From assembly GCA_003290165.1 (NCBI GenBank), contig QNQO01002072.1:1-64000 (forward strand): a DNA stretch of 64,000 bases, read 5' to 3'. The first letter of the stretch is position 1. Each line of letters opens with the position of its first letter. The notes under the pieces were generated by a model. The model saw nothing but the letters and a program-made list of their open reading frames with translations. It ran no database searches and had not been told where the DNA came from. This stretch comes from Berberis thunbergii. Lineage: Eukaryota > Streptophyta > Magnoliopsida > Ranunculales > Berberidaceae. Positions 23,701-38,822 of the stretch are shown piece by piece. A program made the position numbers and the translations under genes.

Positions 23701-24582
23701 TGTTGCTTTTGATTTTAGATAGCTATTGGGGATTGCGAGGGAGGTTTGGATAGAGTAGTATTTTAGTTTTTTTTTTTATTCCCATGTCAGTTTCTTTACT
23801 GTCTATTGCAACTTTTATCTAAGCGGATGTGAGGCCTCGTGTCCTTTAAGTTAAATTTTGAGGATTGATGAATCTTTTTTATTTTTTTTAAGCTGACATT
23901 AGTCATGTTTCATAAAATGCAGATGACTGAAGTTGCTCAGACTAAACCTAGTCATGTTTAAGAGTTAGATGTTTATACGGTTTGTGATCTCTTATAAAAC
24001 TCTAGTTCGTCGATTTTATAAGAACATTTTTCCATTTCCAAGGTTAGACATGGTTGTTAAAATTCAACATAAAGTTGTGTTCATCAACATTATAATCTCT
24101 TGATTGTTTAATCTTCATTGTTTGTTGGAGAGTGTTGGAATATCGAAGGAGCAGGCATGGCTGCTAGCTCGGAACCTCCAAGGCCTGAATGAACCTTGGG
24201 TGTGTGAGCTAGCCAGTGTGTATTTGCAGATGACTCTAACAACTGGATTGAATCTATGGTATTACACGATGACCCTCTTTCCATTTGTAAAATTCTTTTT
24301 GTACAAATATTTCTCTTTCTGAGTTTAGTTTTTGCTAGTGTTATTTTTTTTAAAGCATGATAAGTATCTGAAATCATCTCCACAAAATTTTGGGTATTTT
24401 GAAAGCTCTAGCCATTATACAGATCCAGATCCCTTTCTCGAACAATTAGCCAACCTACTCTTGCTAATCACATACCATACATGATTCATGCAAATAAATC
24501 TCTTATGCAAAAGAATGGTCTTATGGGCAAAGTTTAGAATAGCAGCACAATCCATCAGAGAATATGCCCTTGCAGTTCTCGA
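23701..24582. other. intergenic DNA downstream of the beta-glucosidase
   Basis: No gene recognised. The last part should contain the minus-strand 3' UTR of the GH1 gene. Confidence 0.4.
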
Positions 24583-28771
<4,189 letters not shown>

Positions 28772-28780
28772 GATGTCTGT

Positions 28781-28790
28781 TATTTATAGA
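28781..28790 (-). promoter_or_regulatory. TATA box of the beta-glucosidase gene
   Basis: The minus strand reads TCTATAAATA. It is only about 10 bases upstream of the first ATG (28771) but about 37 upstream of the second (28744), whose context ACCATGGC is strong. Transcription starting 25-35 bases downstream would begin after the first ATG, so the second is the likely start. Confidence 0.6.
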
Positions 28791-28799
28791 GGTTGTCAG

Positions 28800-30200
28800 G
28801 TATGCTATGCCACTCCTTCATGAAAAAATGAATAGACCAATAAGTAGGGTCATTTAATCGGCATTTTATTGTAAGGACTATGTCAACAATTTTTTTTCTT
28901 CTTCTCTTGATTTCTCATCGCCATTTTTGTTTTATAGAGTTATTTATATGGTTCACAACCAGGGTCTGCTGTGAGATCTCAGAGGCTCGATGTGTATTTT
29001 TGGCTTGATGTGTATTTATTTGATTATTTTTATTGCTATAGCATAGTTGTTTCTCACGTATGTATCCTTCATCATTTTCATTACTTCATTATTCGAAATT
29101 TAAAGATGTGTTTCACAAATAGAGAGATATCAAAACAGTCATGGATTCATGATGAAAAAAATCATAGTTTGTTTATGTTCTTGAGAAATTTGATCATGGG
29201 ATTCTACTATTCCATTCCCTTATTTATTATTATTAGTTTGACTAATCATCAAAAAAAATAAGTCTTTTGTTAACATCTGTCCAACATGTGATAATTTTTT
29301 GTCGATCCCTTTAATGCTTGGATCCTACATATATGAATATAAATTTTTTTCAATTTACTCCTTTGTCTGCTTCCTTTTTTTCTCTTTTAGTAGAGTTCCC
29401 TCAATTTTAAAGTAGTTTTTTCTAGAATCACTCTGCATTTTGCCACCATTTTTATACAAAAGAAAAAAACAATCTGCTTGTAACGCTTCTATATTATACG
29501 AGTTAATTAAGACCGGCAGAAACTTCAACACGCTTGATGAAAGAAATATCTGAAAATGTCCAATTACTAAAACCGTAGAGAAGAAAAAGAATTTGTGTCC
29601 GTATTTAGAAGTCTCTTTACATGAGATGATTTAGTTAATTATGTGACGGTGATATGTGATTAAATGAGAATTAACAAGTTATGTTGTGGTCACAAGTTGA
29701 GGAATATATTCTTTCTAAGATAATCCATCCAGATAGTTCATTATCATAGAATGGATCAGTTTGAAGCTCATTCATGATAAATATATACTCCCGGCTACAT
29801 TGCAGGCCAAAAATAAAAACAGAAAATTATATATCAAAGTGAACAGTACTGCTGGCTGACATTTGTAAGCAGCCCATTACAACTTGCTGGAGTTTGGTAA
29901 ACAGCCACACTGATTTGAGTTGTAAAAACAAGTTAATAATGTGAATTTTAGTATATGTTTGATTGCATGAAATCTTATTCCATGAAACCGGAACGAAAGA
30001 GTGAATATGGGAAGGAGAGAGAGAGATAAGTGATACTCTGATCCTCATGTTAGCGAGAATCACACTCCTCACATCCAAAAGGCACATGTTAATAGCAATT
30101 AGCTAAAAGAAAAAAGAGGAAGAAACAAATGAAATGAGCTGACTTGATATTTTGGCATTGTCATCATAAAGAAAAGCTTCGGTTTTTTTTGCACTTCATC
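28800..30200. other. upstream region of the beta-glucosidase, AT-rich
   Basis: No gene recognised. 29955-29995 (gtttgattgcatgaaatcttattccatg) resembles the edge of the MITE family at 54371, probably a fragment. Confidence 0.4.
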
Positions 30201-30204
30201 GTAT

Positions 30205-30401
30205 TTTCAGATAAGGTTGGATGGAGTACTAAGAAGAAGTTTCAAATTTTCTATTACATATCCGTTGCAATCAGTATTGGGGTGTTTTTGCTTGAGCTGT
30301 ACGAGATGAAAGTCTCATATACGGTTCTCAGAGGGGGAATTCCCTTGGTTTACCTATCTCAATGAAGTATATGATTGGTTCGAAGAGCGTCTCGAAATTC
30401 A
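30205..30401 (+). other. petB: plastid DNA insertion: petB intron end and exon start
   Basis: The sequence matches my memory of the 3' end of the plastid petB group II intron, including the domain V helix near 30294-30326 (gagctgtacgagatgaaag, then ctcatatacggttct) and tttacctatctcaat. It runs into the start of petB exon 2, tatgattggttcgaagagcg (YDWFEERLEI of cytochrome b6). Similarity ends after about 30401. This is nuclear-integrated plastid DNA: the neighbours are nuclear transposons and only a ~200-bp slice is present. Not a functional gene. Confidence 0.8.
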
Positions 30402-31132
30402 TGATGAAGAAAAACACAAAATGAAAACATATGCCACAATTTATGCAAATTTATTAGAGAAAAGTAGAAATGTCTACAAATTTATCCACTTTCCTATTCT
30501 TATTAAAACCAGTTATTCCCTCCAATGCACTATATTCTTTTCTTGACAATTTCATTAAGAAAATACACTCTTCATTCTTACTCTCTTCTTCTTAAATAAA
30601 TAATTGTTCTATGTTTCAACTTTAAATTTAATGGAACTGAAGCTTTGAATGTGAAAATGAAATAAATAATGTAGATTGTTGCATACCAAAACCCATATAA
30701 AAATCACCCTTAAAACGTATGTGTCTTGGCCTCCTTTGAGAAAAAAAAAAGTCCTTGATCCACCCCAGCATGACTATCTGTGCTAATTTATGCTTATTTG
30801 AGAAGCTCTCCCAATACTTTGATTATACTTGAATGAAAACAAGAGCAATACTGTTTACTGACCAAACTTCCTCTTGTGATTAGAAGTCTCACCACTCCTA
30901 ACCCACATCTCATGTGGGATTAAACCTTGGGGTGTTTGTTTTTTCTTATAATAAGAAGTAAACTTTTGTATTAGAACTTTGACAGATTAAGAATGTTTGT
31001 TTTATGTTTTTGGTTGAAGATGTTGCTAAACAAAGATATGGAGTAGCCAAACAGGGTCGCAGTTGAGTCAATCCATGCCTATGGGACCTTCAAAGGACAA
31101 CCATTCTAATTGTGGTTTTTCCTGTGAGTAAC
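30402..31132. other. unassigned intergenic DNA
   Basis: AT-rich. No coding or repeat structure recognised. Confidence 0.4.
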
Positions 31133-31142
31133 TGGGCAGCTG

Positions 31143-31315
31143 CCAATGGCATGACAGCTCAACGGTTGGAGCTAGGCCGATGGTACCACTTGGTCATGAG
31201 CTCGAACCTAGCTTGCGGCATCTTTATCAGTTTATGGTGTGTTGACTAGTTCTGGTCTTTAATGGGTTCTGGGATCCTATAAAAACCCTGCTCGCCTTCC
31301 AAAAAAAAAAAAAAT
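31143..31315 (+). mobile_element. tRNA-derived SINE
   Basis: A tRNA-like head with A box (cagctcaacggttggagc) and B box (gagctcgaacc), a ~100-bp body and a poly(A) tail of 14 at 31301-31314. Flanked by the perfect 10-bp target duplication tgggcagctg at 31133-31142 and 31316-31325. Intact ends indicate a relatively recent insertion. Confidence 0.85.
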
Positions 31316-31398
31316 TGGGCAGCTGACTATGAACTTCTGGGTGCTAATTCTTAGCTCCTAATCAGCCCATCAATGAGTGCACATTGACTTGTTTAGAG

Positions 31399-32226
31399 TA
31401 GGGCTGGGCAATTTAGACCGAAAAAACCGAACCGAACCGGGAACCGGTCCGATCCGAACCGGGAACCGGTCCGATCCGAACCGGTTCAGTTTTATAAAAA
31501 AAAAAAATCTTCGGTTCGATTTTTAGGCCCGGCCCGAAAATTTTGGTCGGTCCTCAGTTTCAGCAATCCTAAACAGAGTACCAATTTGTTCCAAAGTCCA
31601 ACCCAAACTATCCCCACCAACATCAAAACCCAACCCAAACTTACCCCTCTAATATCAAAAGCTCAACCCAAACTATGCTAGTACAACCTAAACCTACCCT
31701 TAAACCCAACTTATTCTCCCCATGTGACATTGACACAATTTGTGGGTCCAACCCATTACACTCACTCAAAAATAGAGAGAGAGGGGTTGAGATCATTATT
31801 TGCAAAACAAAACCAAGGGCTGATTATGAAACCAACGGTGGTTTTGGTTTTGGTTTTGGTTTTGGATAGGAGTGTCATGATGGATGGGATTGGAGTTTAG
31901 ATGTATTGAAGTTTAAATTGGATATAAAACAAACATACATCATGGTCATGATGGATGAGATTGGAGTTTAGATGAGATCAAAGAAAGGGACGTTTGAGTC
32001 ACTTGTCCTTCTTTTTCTTCTCTTCTAGTAGAAACCAGTGAGCTTAAAAAACTCGGCTTGAGAAAATTGGGCTGAAAAATTGGTTGGATCGACCCGGCCC
32101 GGCCCGAAAAATCGGTCAACCAAACCCTCGATTAACCGGGTAACCCGGTCCTAGCTCGGTCCTTAAATTTCAGGCAGTCCTTGGTTTGGGCTACACGGGC
32201 CAGTTAATCAAACATGCCCAGCCCTA
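31399..32226. mobile_element. non-autonomous hAT element (828 bp) with perfect TSD
   Basis: Perfect 12-bp terminal inverted repeats TAGGGCTGGGCA / TGCCCAGCCCTA, and a perfect 8-bp target duplication gtttagag at 31391-31398 and 32227-32234. Subterminal ccgaaccgg/ccggcccg clusters. The short frames inside have no transposase motif (one is a GF repeat from a gttttg microsatellite). Confidence 0.92.
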
Positions 32227-32234
32227 GTTTAGAG

Positions 32235-32560
32235 TATGGATTTTGTGGAGTACCAAAAGAAGCTATAAAAGGGTGACTATATCCAGGGCAAGTCCTAAGA
32301 CTTTATTGGCCCCATGCAAATACTAAAAAACTGGACCATTTTACTAAAGCAATTGAATTGGCAGTTTGGCACTTAGGATTTAGGGCACTTTTATGTACAA
32401 CGAAAACCTAAATATCGAAAATTCTAAAAGGCACTGGAGTTTCGCCTGGAGATTCGCCTGGATGGTGCCAAGCACGTGCACCCCCCCCCCCCTCGCGCAT
32501 GCAAGTCACGTGAGCTTAAAAGTTGGCAAAAAAATGAGCAAATCTAGAGATCCCTCATTT
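32235..32560. other. transposon-edge and low-complexity DNA
   Basis: Contains ccagggcaagtcctaag...ttggccccatgc (DNA-transposon-like edge) and a run of 12 C at 32481-32492 next to cgcgcatgc and cacgtg. No gene. Confidence 0.4.
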
Positions 32561-32564
32561 GCAA

Positions 32565-32715
32565 AAAAAAAAACCCTAGATCCACTCTCGAAGAAGATCT
32601 GCTAGAAACCCCAGATCCCTCCCTCAGTTGCTAGAATCCCTCATTCAAAACCCTAGATCCCTCAATCCAAAACCCTAGAATCCATCATTCAAAACCCTAG
32701 ATCCATTCTCGAATC
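32565..32715 (+). promoter_or_regulatory. array of telo-box-like AAACCCTAG units
   Basis: aaaccctaga occurs at about 32571, 32659, 32680 and 32692, with ccctcattc spacers. Telo-box motifs (AAACCCTA) are common in plant promoters and 5' leaders of growth-related genes. Here they precede the putative chimeric gene and may be its leader. Confidence 0.5.
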
Positions 32716-34157
32716 AAATATGCTCACAAATCTGTGTTTGATTCGTATCAGTGGATAGACACAGGGGATTTGTGGAAGTATAAGTTCCGGGCGCTTCAGC
32801 TGCGACTGCAAGATCGGCTTCGCGTGGCGGTTGATAAGCATTGGCATCGAAATCGACTGGGGATCATTTCAGAGGGTTACTTTTCGTCGACTATTCAAAG
32901 GTTGGCTCTTCGGGTTAGGAATCTTCGTGAGGAGTCTCTGCCTGCTGCTTCCAAGTTCTATCGCAAGCGAGGTATAATGAAAAAAGTTTTGATTTTGGAA
33001 TTTGGGTTTTGTTTAGTTTCTAAGTTTTCTATCTTTGGGATTGTTAAGTGAATTGAAGTATGTTTAGGTATCAACCAAGCTCCTTTTCTGTTGTTAGCCC
33101 TTGTTTTCTAAGTTTTTTTAAGAGGTATTTTTTAAAGTGCTTCAATTTTATGGCAAATTTTTTGATTACTTGAGCAATGTTGTAGTTGTTGACTGATCAA
33201 TAGAAGAAACTCATGTATGGTTTATGCTTATTGTAATTTTTGGTGTGGAAAAAACACTGAAACACTTAACAACACTTCGAAGGCCTTTGAATTACAGTGA
33301 ATTATTGTTAAGTATGTTATTGATACTCACTTAACAATTGTTCAGTTTTCTATTTGTGAAATTGTTAAGTGAGTTTCTTCTATGGTTTTATGCTTATTGT
33401 AATTATTGTTAAGTGTTTTTTTCCACAATTTCAGTGAGTTTTCCACAGTTAAGTGAGTTATTTGATTACAGTTTCAGTGTTTGGGAATAACATGTTAGGA
33501 TGGAGCAATTACTCCTACTAAAAACCCCAAATCGGCAAACACACACACAAGCTTTTGAAGGCCTTTGTCAAAATGTGATCTCTTCCATTACCAATTAGTG
33601 TGTTTGATTCGTAGTTTTATTTCATGTAAGAGGTTTATGTGCATTAGATTGGTTTAGAACCTACACTTGTGTTGCATCCATAAGCTTTTAACAATTATCA
33701 TACGACTAACATCTGTTGTTTTGCCAACGTAGAAATGACATACGAAGCTTATGTTGTTTATCGTGGGCATGTTCCTAGAATTTATGTTACTTGGTCAAGT
33801 TGCGCACTACAAGTAAACGGGTACACGGATGTTGTCTACAAGGGTTTCAATTCAATTGAAGAAGCGGTTGAAGATTATGAAATGTGGAAGGAGCAGGAGG
33901 CGAGAAGAGAAAGAGAACAAGAGTCGAGAAGAGAGTACCAATCAAGAACAAGAACAAGAACAAGGGAGTCAAGAACAAACGACACTGAAGAGGTGGTGGA
34001 CCAACAGAATAATGCTCCTGAGGGTCGTGGCAATCAAGCTCATGAAAATCAAGTCAACGATACTTGGGCTTTTACTAAGGACCTAATCAACAATATATTA
34101 GTGGTAGTTTTATTGATTCTTGTACTTTTGTTTTTTAAGATCTTGGATGGTATGTGA
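32713..34157 (+). CDS. possible two-exon chimera: tafazzin-like N-terminus + RNase H1 hybrid-binding domain + TM
   Basis: Exon 1 (open from about 32713 to 32971, donor gtataa) carries DTGDLWKYKFRALQLRLQDR, RVAVDKHW, EGYFSSTIQRL and SKFYRKR, the order seen in the first exon of plant tafazzin-type acyltransferases. Its last base G joins AA at 33733 (after gccaacgtag) to keep the frame into exon 2. Exon 2 has YVVYRGHVPRIYVTWSSC, then GYTDVVYKGFNSIEEAVEDY, the RNase H1 N-terminal/caulimovirus viroplasmin fold that binds RNA-DNA hybrids. A charged Glu/Arg linker and a C-terminal helix (LVVVLLILVLLFFKIL) follow, predicting a tail-anchored protein. No RNase H catalytic domain or acyltransferase HX4D motif is present. 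No in-frame ATG was found in exon 1, so translation may start at 33735, giving 140 residues. The exon-2 ORF is well supported; the fusion is inference. Confidence 0.6.
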
Positions 34158-34219
34158 GATGTAAATGAATTTGTTCACAATTGTAAATGATTTTGGATTG
34201 TATGTAATTGAGTTATCTG

Positions 34220-34754
34220 TTTTCTGTTTTGTTATTTGTTATATTGCTTTGCATGAATGAGTTTTGTTATGAATGTGTTCAGACATTGCTATATGATTAT
34301 TTGTTTTCTGTTTTCTGTTTTCTGTTTTCTGATGTATGATTATCTGTATTGAAGAATTGCTATATGATTATATGTATTGAACAGATACACTGACATTGCT
34401 ATATGATTATCTGTATTGAAGAATTCTAGAAAAATTCTGGAAAAAACAGACATTGAAACACTGAAATTTTTGAACACATTGCTATATGAGTTTTGTTATA
34501 TTTTGTTTAGTATACTGGAAAAATACTGAAAAAACAGATGAAGATACTGGAAAATTTTCTGAAATTTTTTTTGAAACACTGAAATGATCATAAACACTGA
34601 AACACTGAAGATACTGGAAAATTTTCTGAAACACTGAAATGATCATAAGCATTGAAACACTGAAATTTCTGAAACACTGAAATTTCTGAAACACTGAAAT
34701 GATCATGTAAATTTCACTGAAACACTGGAATTTCACTGGAACAATGGAAATTTC
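34220..34754 (+). repeat. degenerate tandem repeats
   Basis: 34300-34332 has ttttctg iterations. 34265-34425 has three copies of ttgctatatgattat with gtattgaa. 34540-34750 has at least eight copies of gaaacactgaaat, several followed by gatcat. The last copies abut the truncated copia RT at 34755. Confidence 0.8.
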
Positions 34755-37700
34755 ACTGACCAAGAATAAGTGACTGCAACTGACAAGATGATTCTGATAG
34801 TAGATGGTTTAACCACTGGGCTGAAAGTTTCCTTATAATCAAAACCTTCAGTTTGTGGAAAGCCCCAAGCTATTAGGCGAGCTTTATATTTCTGTATTGT
34901 CCCATCTGAGTTCTCCTTGACTTTGAAAAGCCAATTGCATCCAACAATACTCCTATGATGAGGATAATCAACCAGTGACCAAGTGTGATTACGTTGGAGA
35001 GGGAAATACTCATCTTGCATGGCTGAAAGCCAATGAGGAGTGTTCAAAGCCTCCTTCAAGCTAGATGGTTTTGCAGAGGCCAGAAAAATCTTTGGTTTGT
35101 ATATTCTTGCTTTAGATCGAGTGATCATCTGGTGTCCAGTAGGTAGTGTAGGAGGAATAGAAGTAGGTACTGATGGAAGCTCTGTACTGAGAGATGTATG
35201 ATCAAGAGGTAATGGACTAGATGAGGGAGTCTGATTAGTATCATAAGTAGGATGCTGAGTGATGGATGGACTCTGCAGTGTGGGAGTAGAAGACATTGCA
35301 GATGTCACTGCGGGTGTGACTGTGGATGGAGCTGTCATAGGGATAGAGGCAGGTGTAAAATCAGGAAAAAGAGAATTGGGTTTGATAGAAGAAGGGTTTA
35401 AATTGTGAAATGGGAATGAATTCTCATTGAACAAAACATCTCTGGATATGAGTATACGACCATTAGATGACCTACACTTATACCCTTTGTGTTGAATGCA
35501 AGGTACACTCTTCAGACCTATGTTGCAACTTATGAGCATTGTAAGGTCTGACATTGGAATAACATGAGCAACCAAACACCTTGAGATGACTGTAATTTGG
35601 TGCTTTGTGGTAAATAAATTCAAAAGGAGAAACCCCATGCAAGACAGAAGTAGGAACTCTGTTAAGAAGATAGACAAAGGTTCTGATGGCTTCATCCCAA
35701 AATTTTAAAGGAAGAGATGCATGAGCTAGTAGAGTGAGGGCTGACTCAATGATATGCCTATGTTTTCTCTCAGCAACACCATTCTGTTGATGAGTACTGG
35801 GACAAGCTAATCTATGAAGAACTCCATTTTGAGCTAAAAACTTGGAGAATGATCTATATTCTCCTCCCCAATCTGATTGAGCACACTTAATAGGAAGATC
35901 AAATTCAAGTTCTACTTGAGCTTTAAACTTGAGAAAAATAGGAAATGCATCAGATTTGTTTTGTAAGAGATAGACCCAAGTAAACCTACTATAAGCATCT
36001 ATGAAATGAATATAGTATTTATATCCTGAAGAAGATACAGTCGATGTTGGACCCCATAGGTCTGTGTGAATAAGCTCTAAAGGTTTGTTGTATACAGTTG
36101 AAGAGCTAGAATAAGGCAGTCTATGAATTTTGCCTAAACAACAAGAAGAACAAAACACAGATGCATCTGGACTAGAAACAGAGATGTTACAATGTCTTAA
36201 AATCCTATGAACAAGGGAAAATGATGGATGTCCCAACCGAGCATGCCAAAGAGATAAGGGCGAGGAAGCATTTGTAGAGGTTGTATGCATTGTCTTGCTA
36301 GACGATGAATAGGAGTTAGATTCTGAATGGACTGATGCAGCTAGAGAAGGAGATGGAAAGACATATAGCCCATTGCTAAGTGTGCCTTCCAATAGTATCT
36401 GCTTGGTGACCTGATCCTTAACAAAACAGGAATTAGGATGAAACTCAAAGTAAACATGATTATCTTGAGCAAATTTGGACACACTCAAAAGGTTTTTAGT
36501 GAGCCTAGGAACTTGCAGAACACTCTTCAGATGTAATATTCTTGAAGAATTGAAAGTAGGTAATGTGGACTCACCAACATTTTGAATCTGCAGACCTGAT
36601 CCATCCCCAATAAAAAGCTGCTCATTGCCATAATAAGGAGAAGATGTCTTCATGTTCTGAGTGTGAGGAGTACAATGGTTTGTTGCATCAGAATCAGGAT
36701 ACCATCTGTTATCAGATGAATTGGATGCAGAAAGAAATCCTTGAGGCTGATAAATTGGAGATTCAGTACCAACTCCCCAATTATCTTCAGTAGGTTGACT
36801 GGAGGATGCTGATAAAACATTCCTAGTATCAAGGTGTGCTTGCACGTTTGCTTGCTGAGAGAATGTTGACTGCTGAGATGTATTGCTTGAACTCCAAGGA
36901 TTTGGAATGTTGTTATCAAAGCGATTGTAGCATTTGAAAGCCATGTGACCAATCTTTCCACAAATTTGACACTGAGGTCGAGTATTTTGATAGCCAGGAG
37001 GTCGAGAACCTCTCACTAATCCAAATAGTGCACCACTTCTAAATGAGACAGTATTGGTTGGTGATCTGAACTGTGGACGCCATGAATGTGGATTTGAAGC
37101 AAAGGATCTAGGAGATGGTTTGTAGTTACTGTGTGCTACATTGACAGAATTGGATACATCAAGATTTTTAGCATGTCTCTCAATCCTTGTTTCTTGGGCC
37201 AGAAGAAGTGATTCTATCTCAGAAATACTGTATGTATCTGATCTTGAAGAAACAGATACTATGAATGTATCATAAGATTGAGGAAGACCATAAAAAATTG
37301 CATTGATATGGTCTTGAGGTGAGAGCGAATGGCCAACAGAAGCCAATTGATCAATGATGGTCTTGATCTTTAGTAAGTAATCATTGATGTTCATATCACC
37401 TTTCTTGATGTTATGGAGTCGTGTTCTGAATTGTGAAATCTTTGTAGTGGTTTGAGAATTGAAGAACACCTTAAGTAAACTCCATATGTGTGCTGAAGAT
37501 TCACAGCCAACTAACCTTGTTAATAATGATTCCGTCATGGATGAAAGAAGCCAAGAAAAGAGCAATTGATCCTGTTGTTCCCAACTGGTGAATTCTGGAT
37601 TGACATGACCTAGAGCTCGATCGTCATTTGATAGAAACCGTGGTGGAGATGCATCTGTTTCAATGAACTTCTGCAACTTATGACCCTTAATAGTTACTAA

Positions 37701-37895
37701 TACTTGTTGTTTCCATAGCAAGTAATTGCTCTCACTCAGTTTGACAGACAATACATGAGTGAACATGACTGGTTTACCTTCTGTAGTATTGGAATTACTG
37801 ATAGAAGCAGCATTTGAAGAACTTGAATCAGCCATTATCAATGCTGATGAAGTAGAGAAAAAAAAATTTAGAAGTGATAGAGACGAGAAGATCAA
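34755..37895 (-). pseudogene. copia gag-pol, frameshifted and truncated
   Basis: The first frame (805 codons, 35478-37895) holds gag, a CCHC knuckle (CQICGKIGHMAFKC, ~309-322), a protease site (WYPDSDATNHCT; the usual DSG is DSD), the integrase HHCC region (~551-586) and core residues in HTDLWGP (Asp612), QSDWGGE (Asp674) and NGVAERKH (Glu709). A deletion after SEEC near 35500 shifts the frame. The second frame continues through a Ser/Pro/Thr-rich spacer to RT (HTWSLVDYP, NWLFKVKENSDG, YKARLIAWGF, FSPVVKPSTIRIILSVAV) and stops at about 34755, before the YVDD site. Met21 (37835, MADSSSSN) is an alternative gag start. Confidence 0.92.
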
Positions 37896-37908
37896 GAGTT
37901 ATAACGGT

Positions 37909-37920
37909 GCTCTGATACCA
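37909..37920 (-). other. copia primer-binding site
   Basis: The minus strand reads TGGTATCAGAGC, exactly complementary to the tRNA-iMet 3' end, directly next to the LTR end. Confidence 0.9.
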
Positions 37921-38126
37921 TGTTGAAACTCTGAAAGATATACTAAAAATGAATTCTATTTCATCATCAATTGTCAATTTACATTTGCTATATATATAGA
38001 TATCTAGACAGCAAAGAAGCTAGTCAAACAGAAGTCAGTCAAAACAGATTGACAACTATGAAAAGATTATCTAACAAACTAACTAAATGACAAAACTAAG
38101 TAACAAACTGATTTGTATGTTTAACA
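37921..38126 (-). repeat. 5' LTR of the copia element (206 bp)
   Basis: Minus strand TGTTAAACATAC ... AGTTTCAACA, with short inverted termini TGTT/AACA and a TATA (CTATATATATAG) near 37988-38000. Confidence 0.85.
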
Positions 38127-38209
38127 TCTATGTATTGCATATTTCTCTTGGTGCCATTTCTCTCTAATTCCCGAACCCATCTAAGTGTCGAGGGACGCAG
38201 CGAGGAAAA

Positions 38210-38335
38210 CAGCGAGGGACCCCACAGGAGGGAGGGAGAGCCGTCCATTCCCCCGGGATGCGTGTGTTGAAAATTCAAACGCCCATCTCGGAGGGAATGG
38301 ACGACTCCCCCTCCCTCCTGTGGGGTCCCTCGCTG
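38210..38335. repeat. 43-bp inverted repeat (strong hairpin)
   Basis: Left arm 38210-38252 starts cagcgagggaccccacagg; right arm 38293-38335 ends ctgtggggtccctcgctg. The arms are almost perfectly complementary, with a loop of about 40 bases. It could be a foldback MITE, or if transcribed a hairpin RNA. Confidence 0.8.
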
Positions 38336-38822
38336 ATTCCCTGGCCAGTTAGATTTTTACCTAATTCCCCTATTTGTCTCTAATTCTCAATTATGGACAT
38401 CCCTGTCTATCCTATGTGCAACTTTCCTTTGACTTTTCTTTTTTCTCACTAATCTTTGTAATTTTTATGTTCTCGACAATGAAAAATCATCAGGGGATAA
38501 CACTATTGCCAAAATCGAGAATGAAACTGAATTGACCATATATGCATGATTCAACTTATTTTGTATGAATATCGGTCCAATTAGCGGTTCGAAAATTTTG
38601 AAAATTGAGCATCTTGGTTGAGATGTGGGGTTTCCCTCAAAAGCAATTCAGACTGTGCTCAACCCTCGCTTTGCTTTCATAGTTTCATCAAAGAACTCGA
38701 TTTATAGTGACTTAAATCCTAGAAACAAACCACTTGACACTAAATTTTGGGGATATAGAATGATTACTTAACTTCAAAAATGAAAATTTACTTGATTACA
38801 AAGAAAAAGAGTTGTTGGTTAC

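Larger units (their letters stand above)
34755..38126 (-). mobile_element. Ty1/copia element, 3'-truncated
   Basis: Minus-strand order: 5' LTR 37921-38126, primer site 37909-37920, gag, zinc knuckle, protease, integrase, first ~90 residues of RT. Integrase before RT marks Ty1/copia. The rest of RT, RNase H and the 3' LTR are missing, replaced by the tandem repeats at 34220-34754. It lies about 700 bp downstream of the plastid-type exon at 38823-39245, perhaps in its intron. Confidence 0.92.

Noticed and set aside
32481..32492. poly(C) run as a regulatory or Helitron end signal
   Set aside because: A single homopolymer without paired ends or hairpin-CTRR; more likely low complexity.
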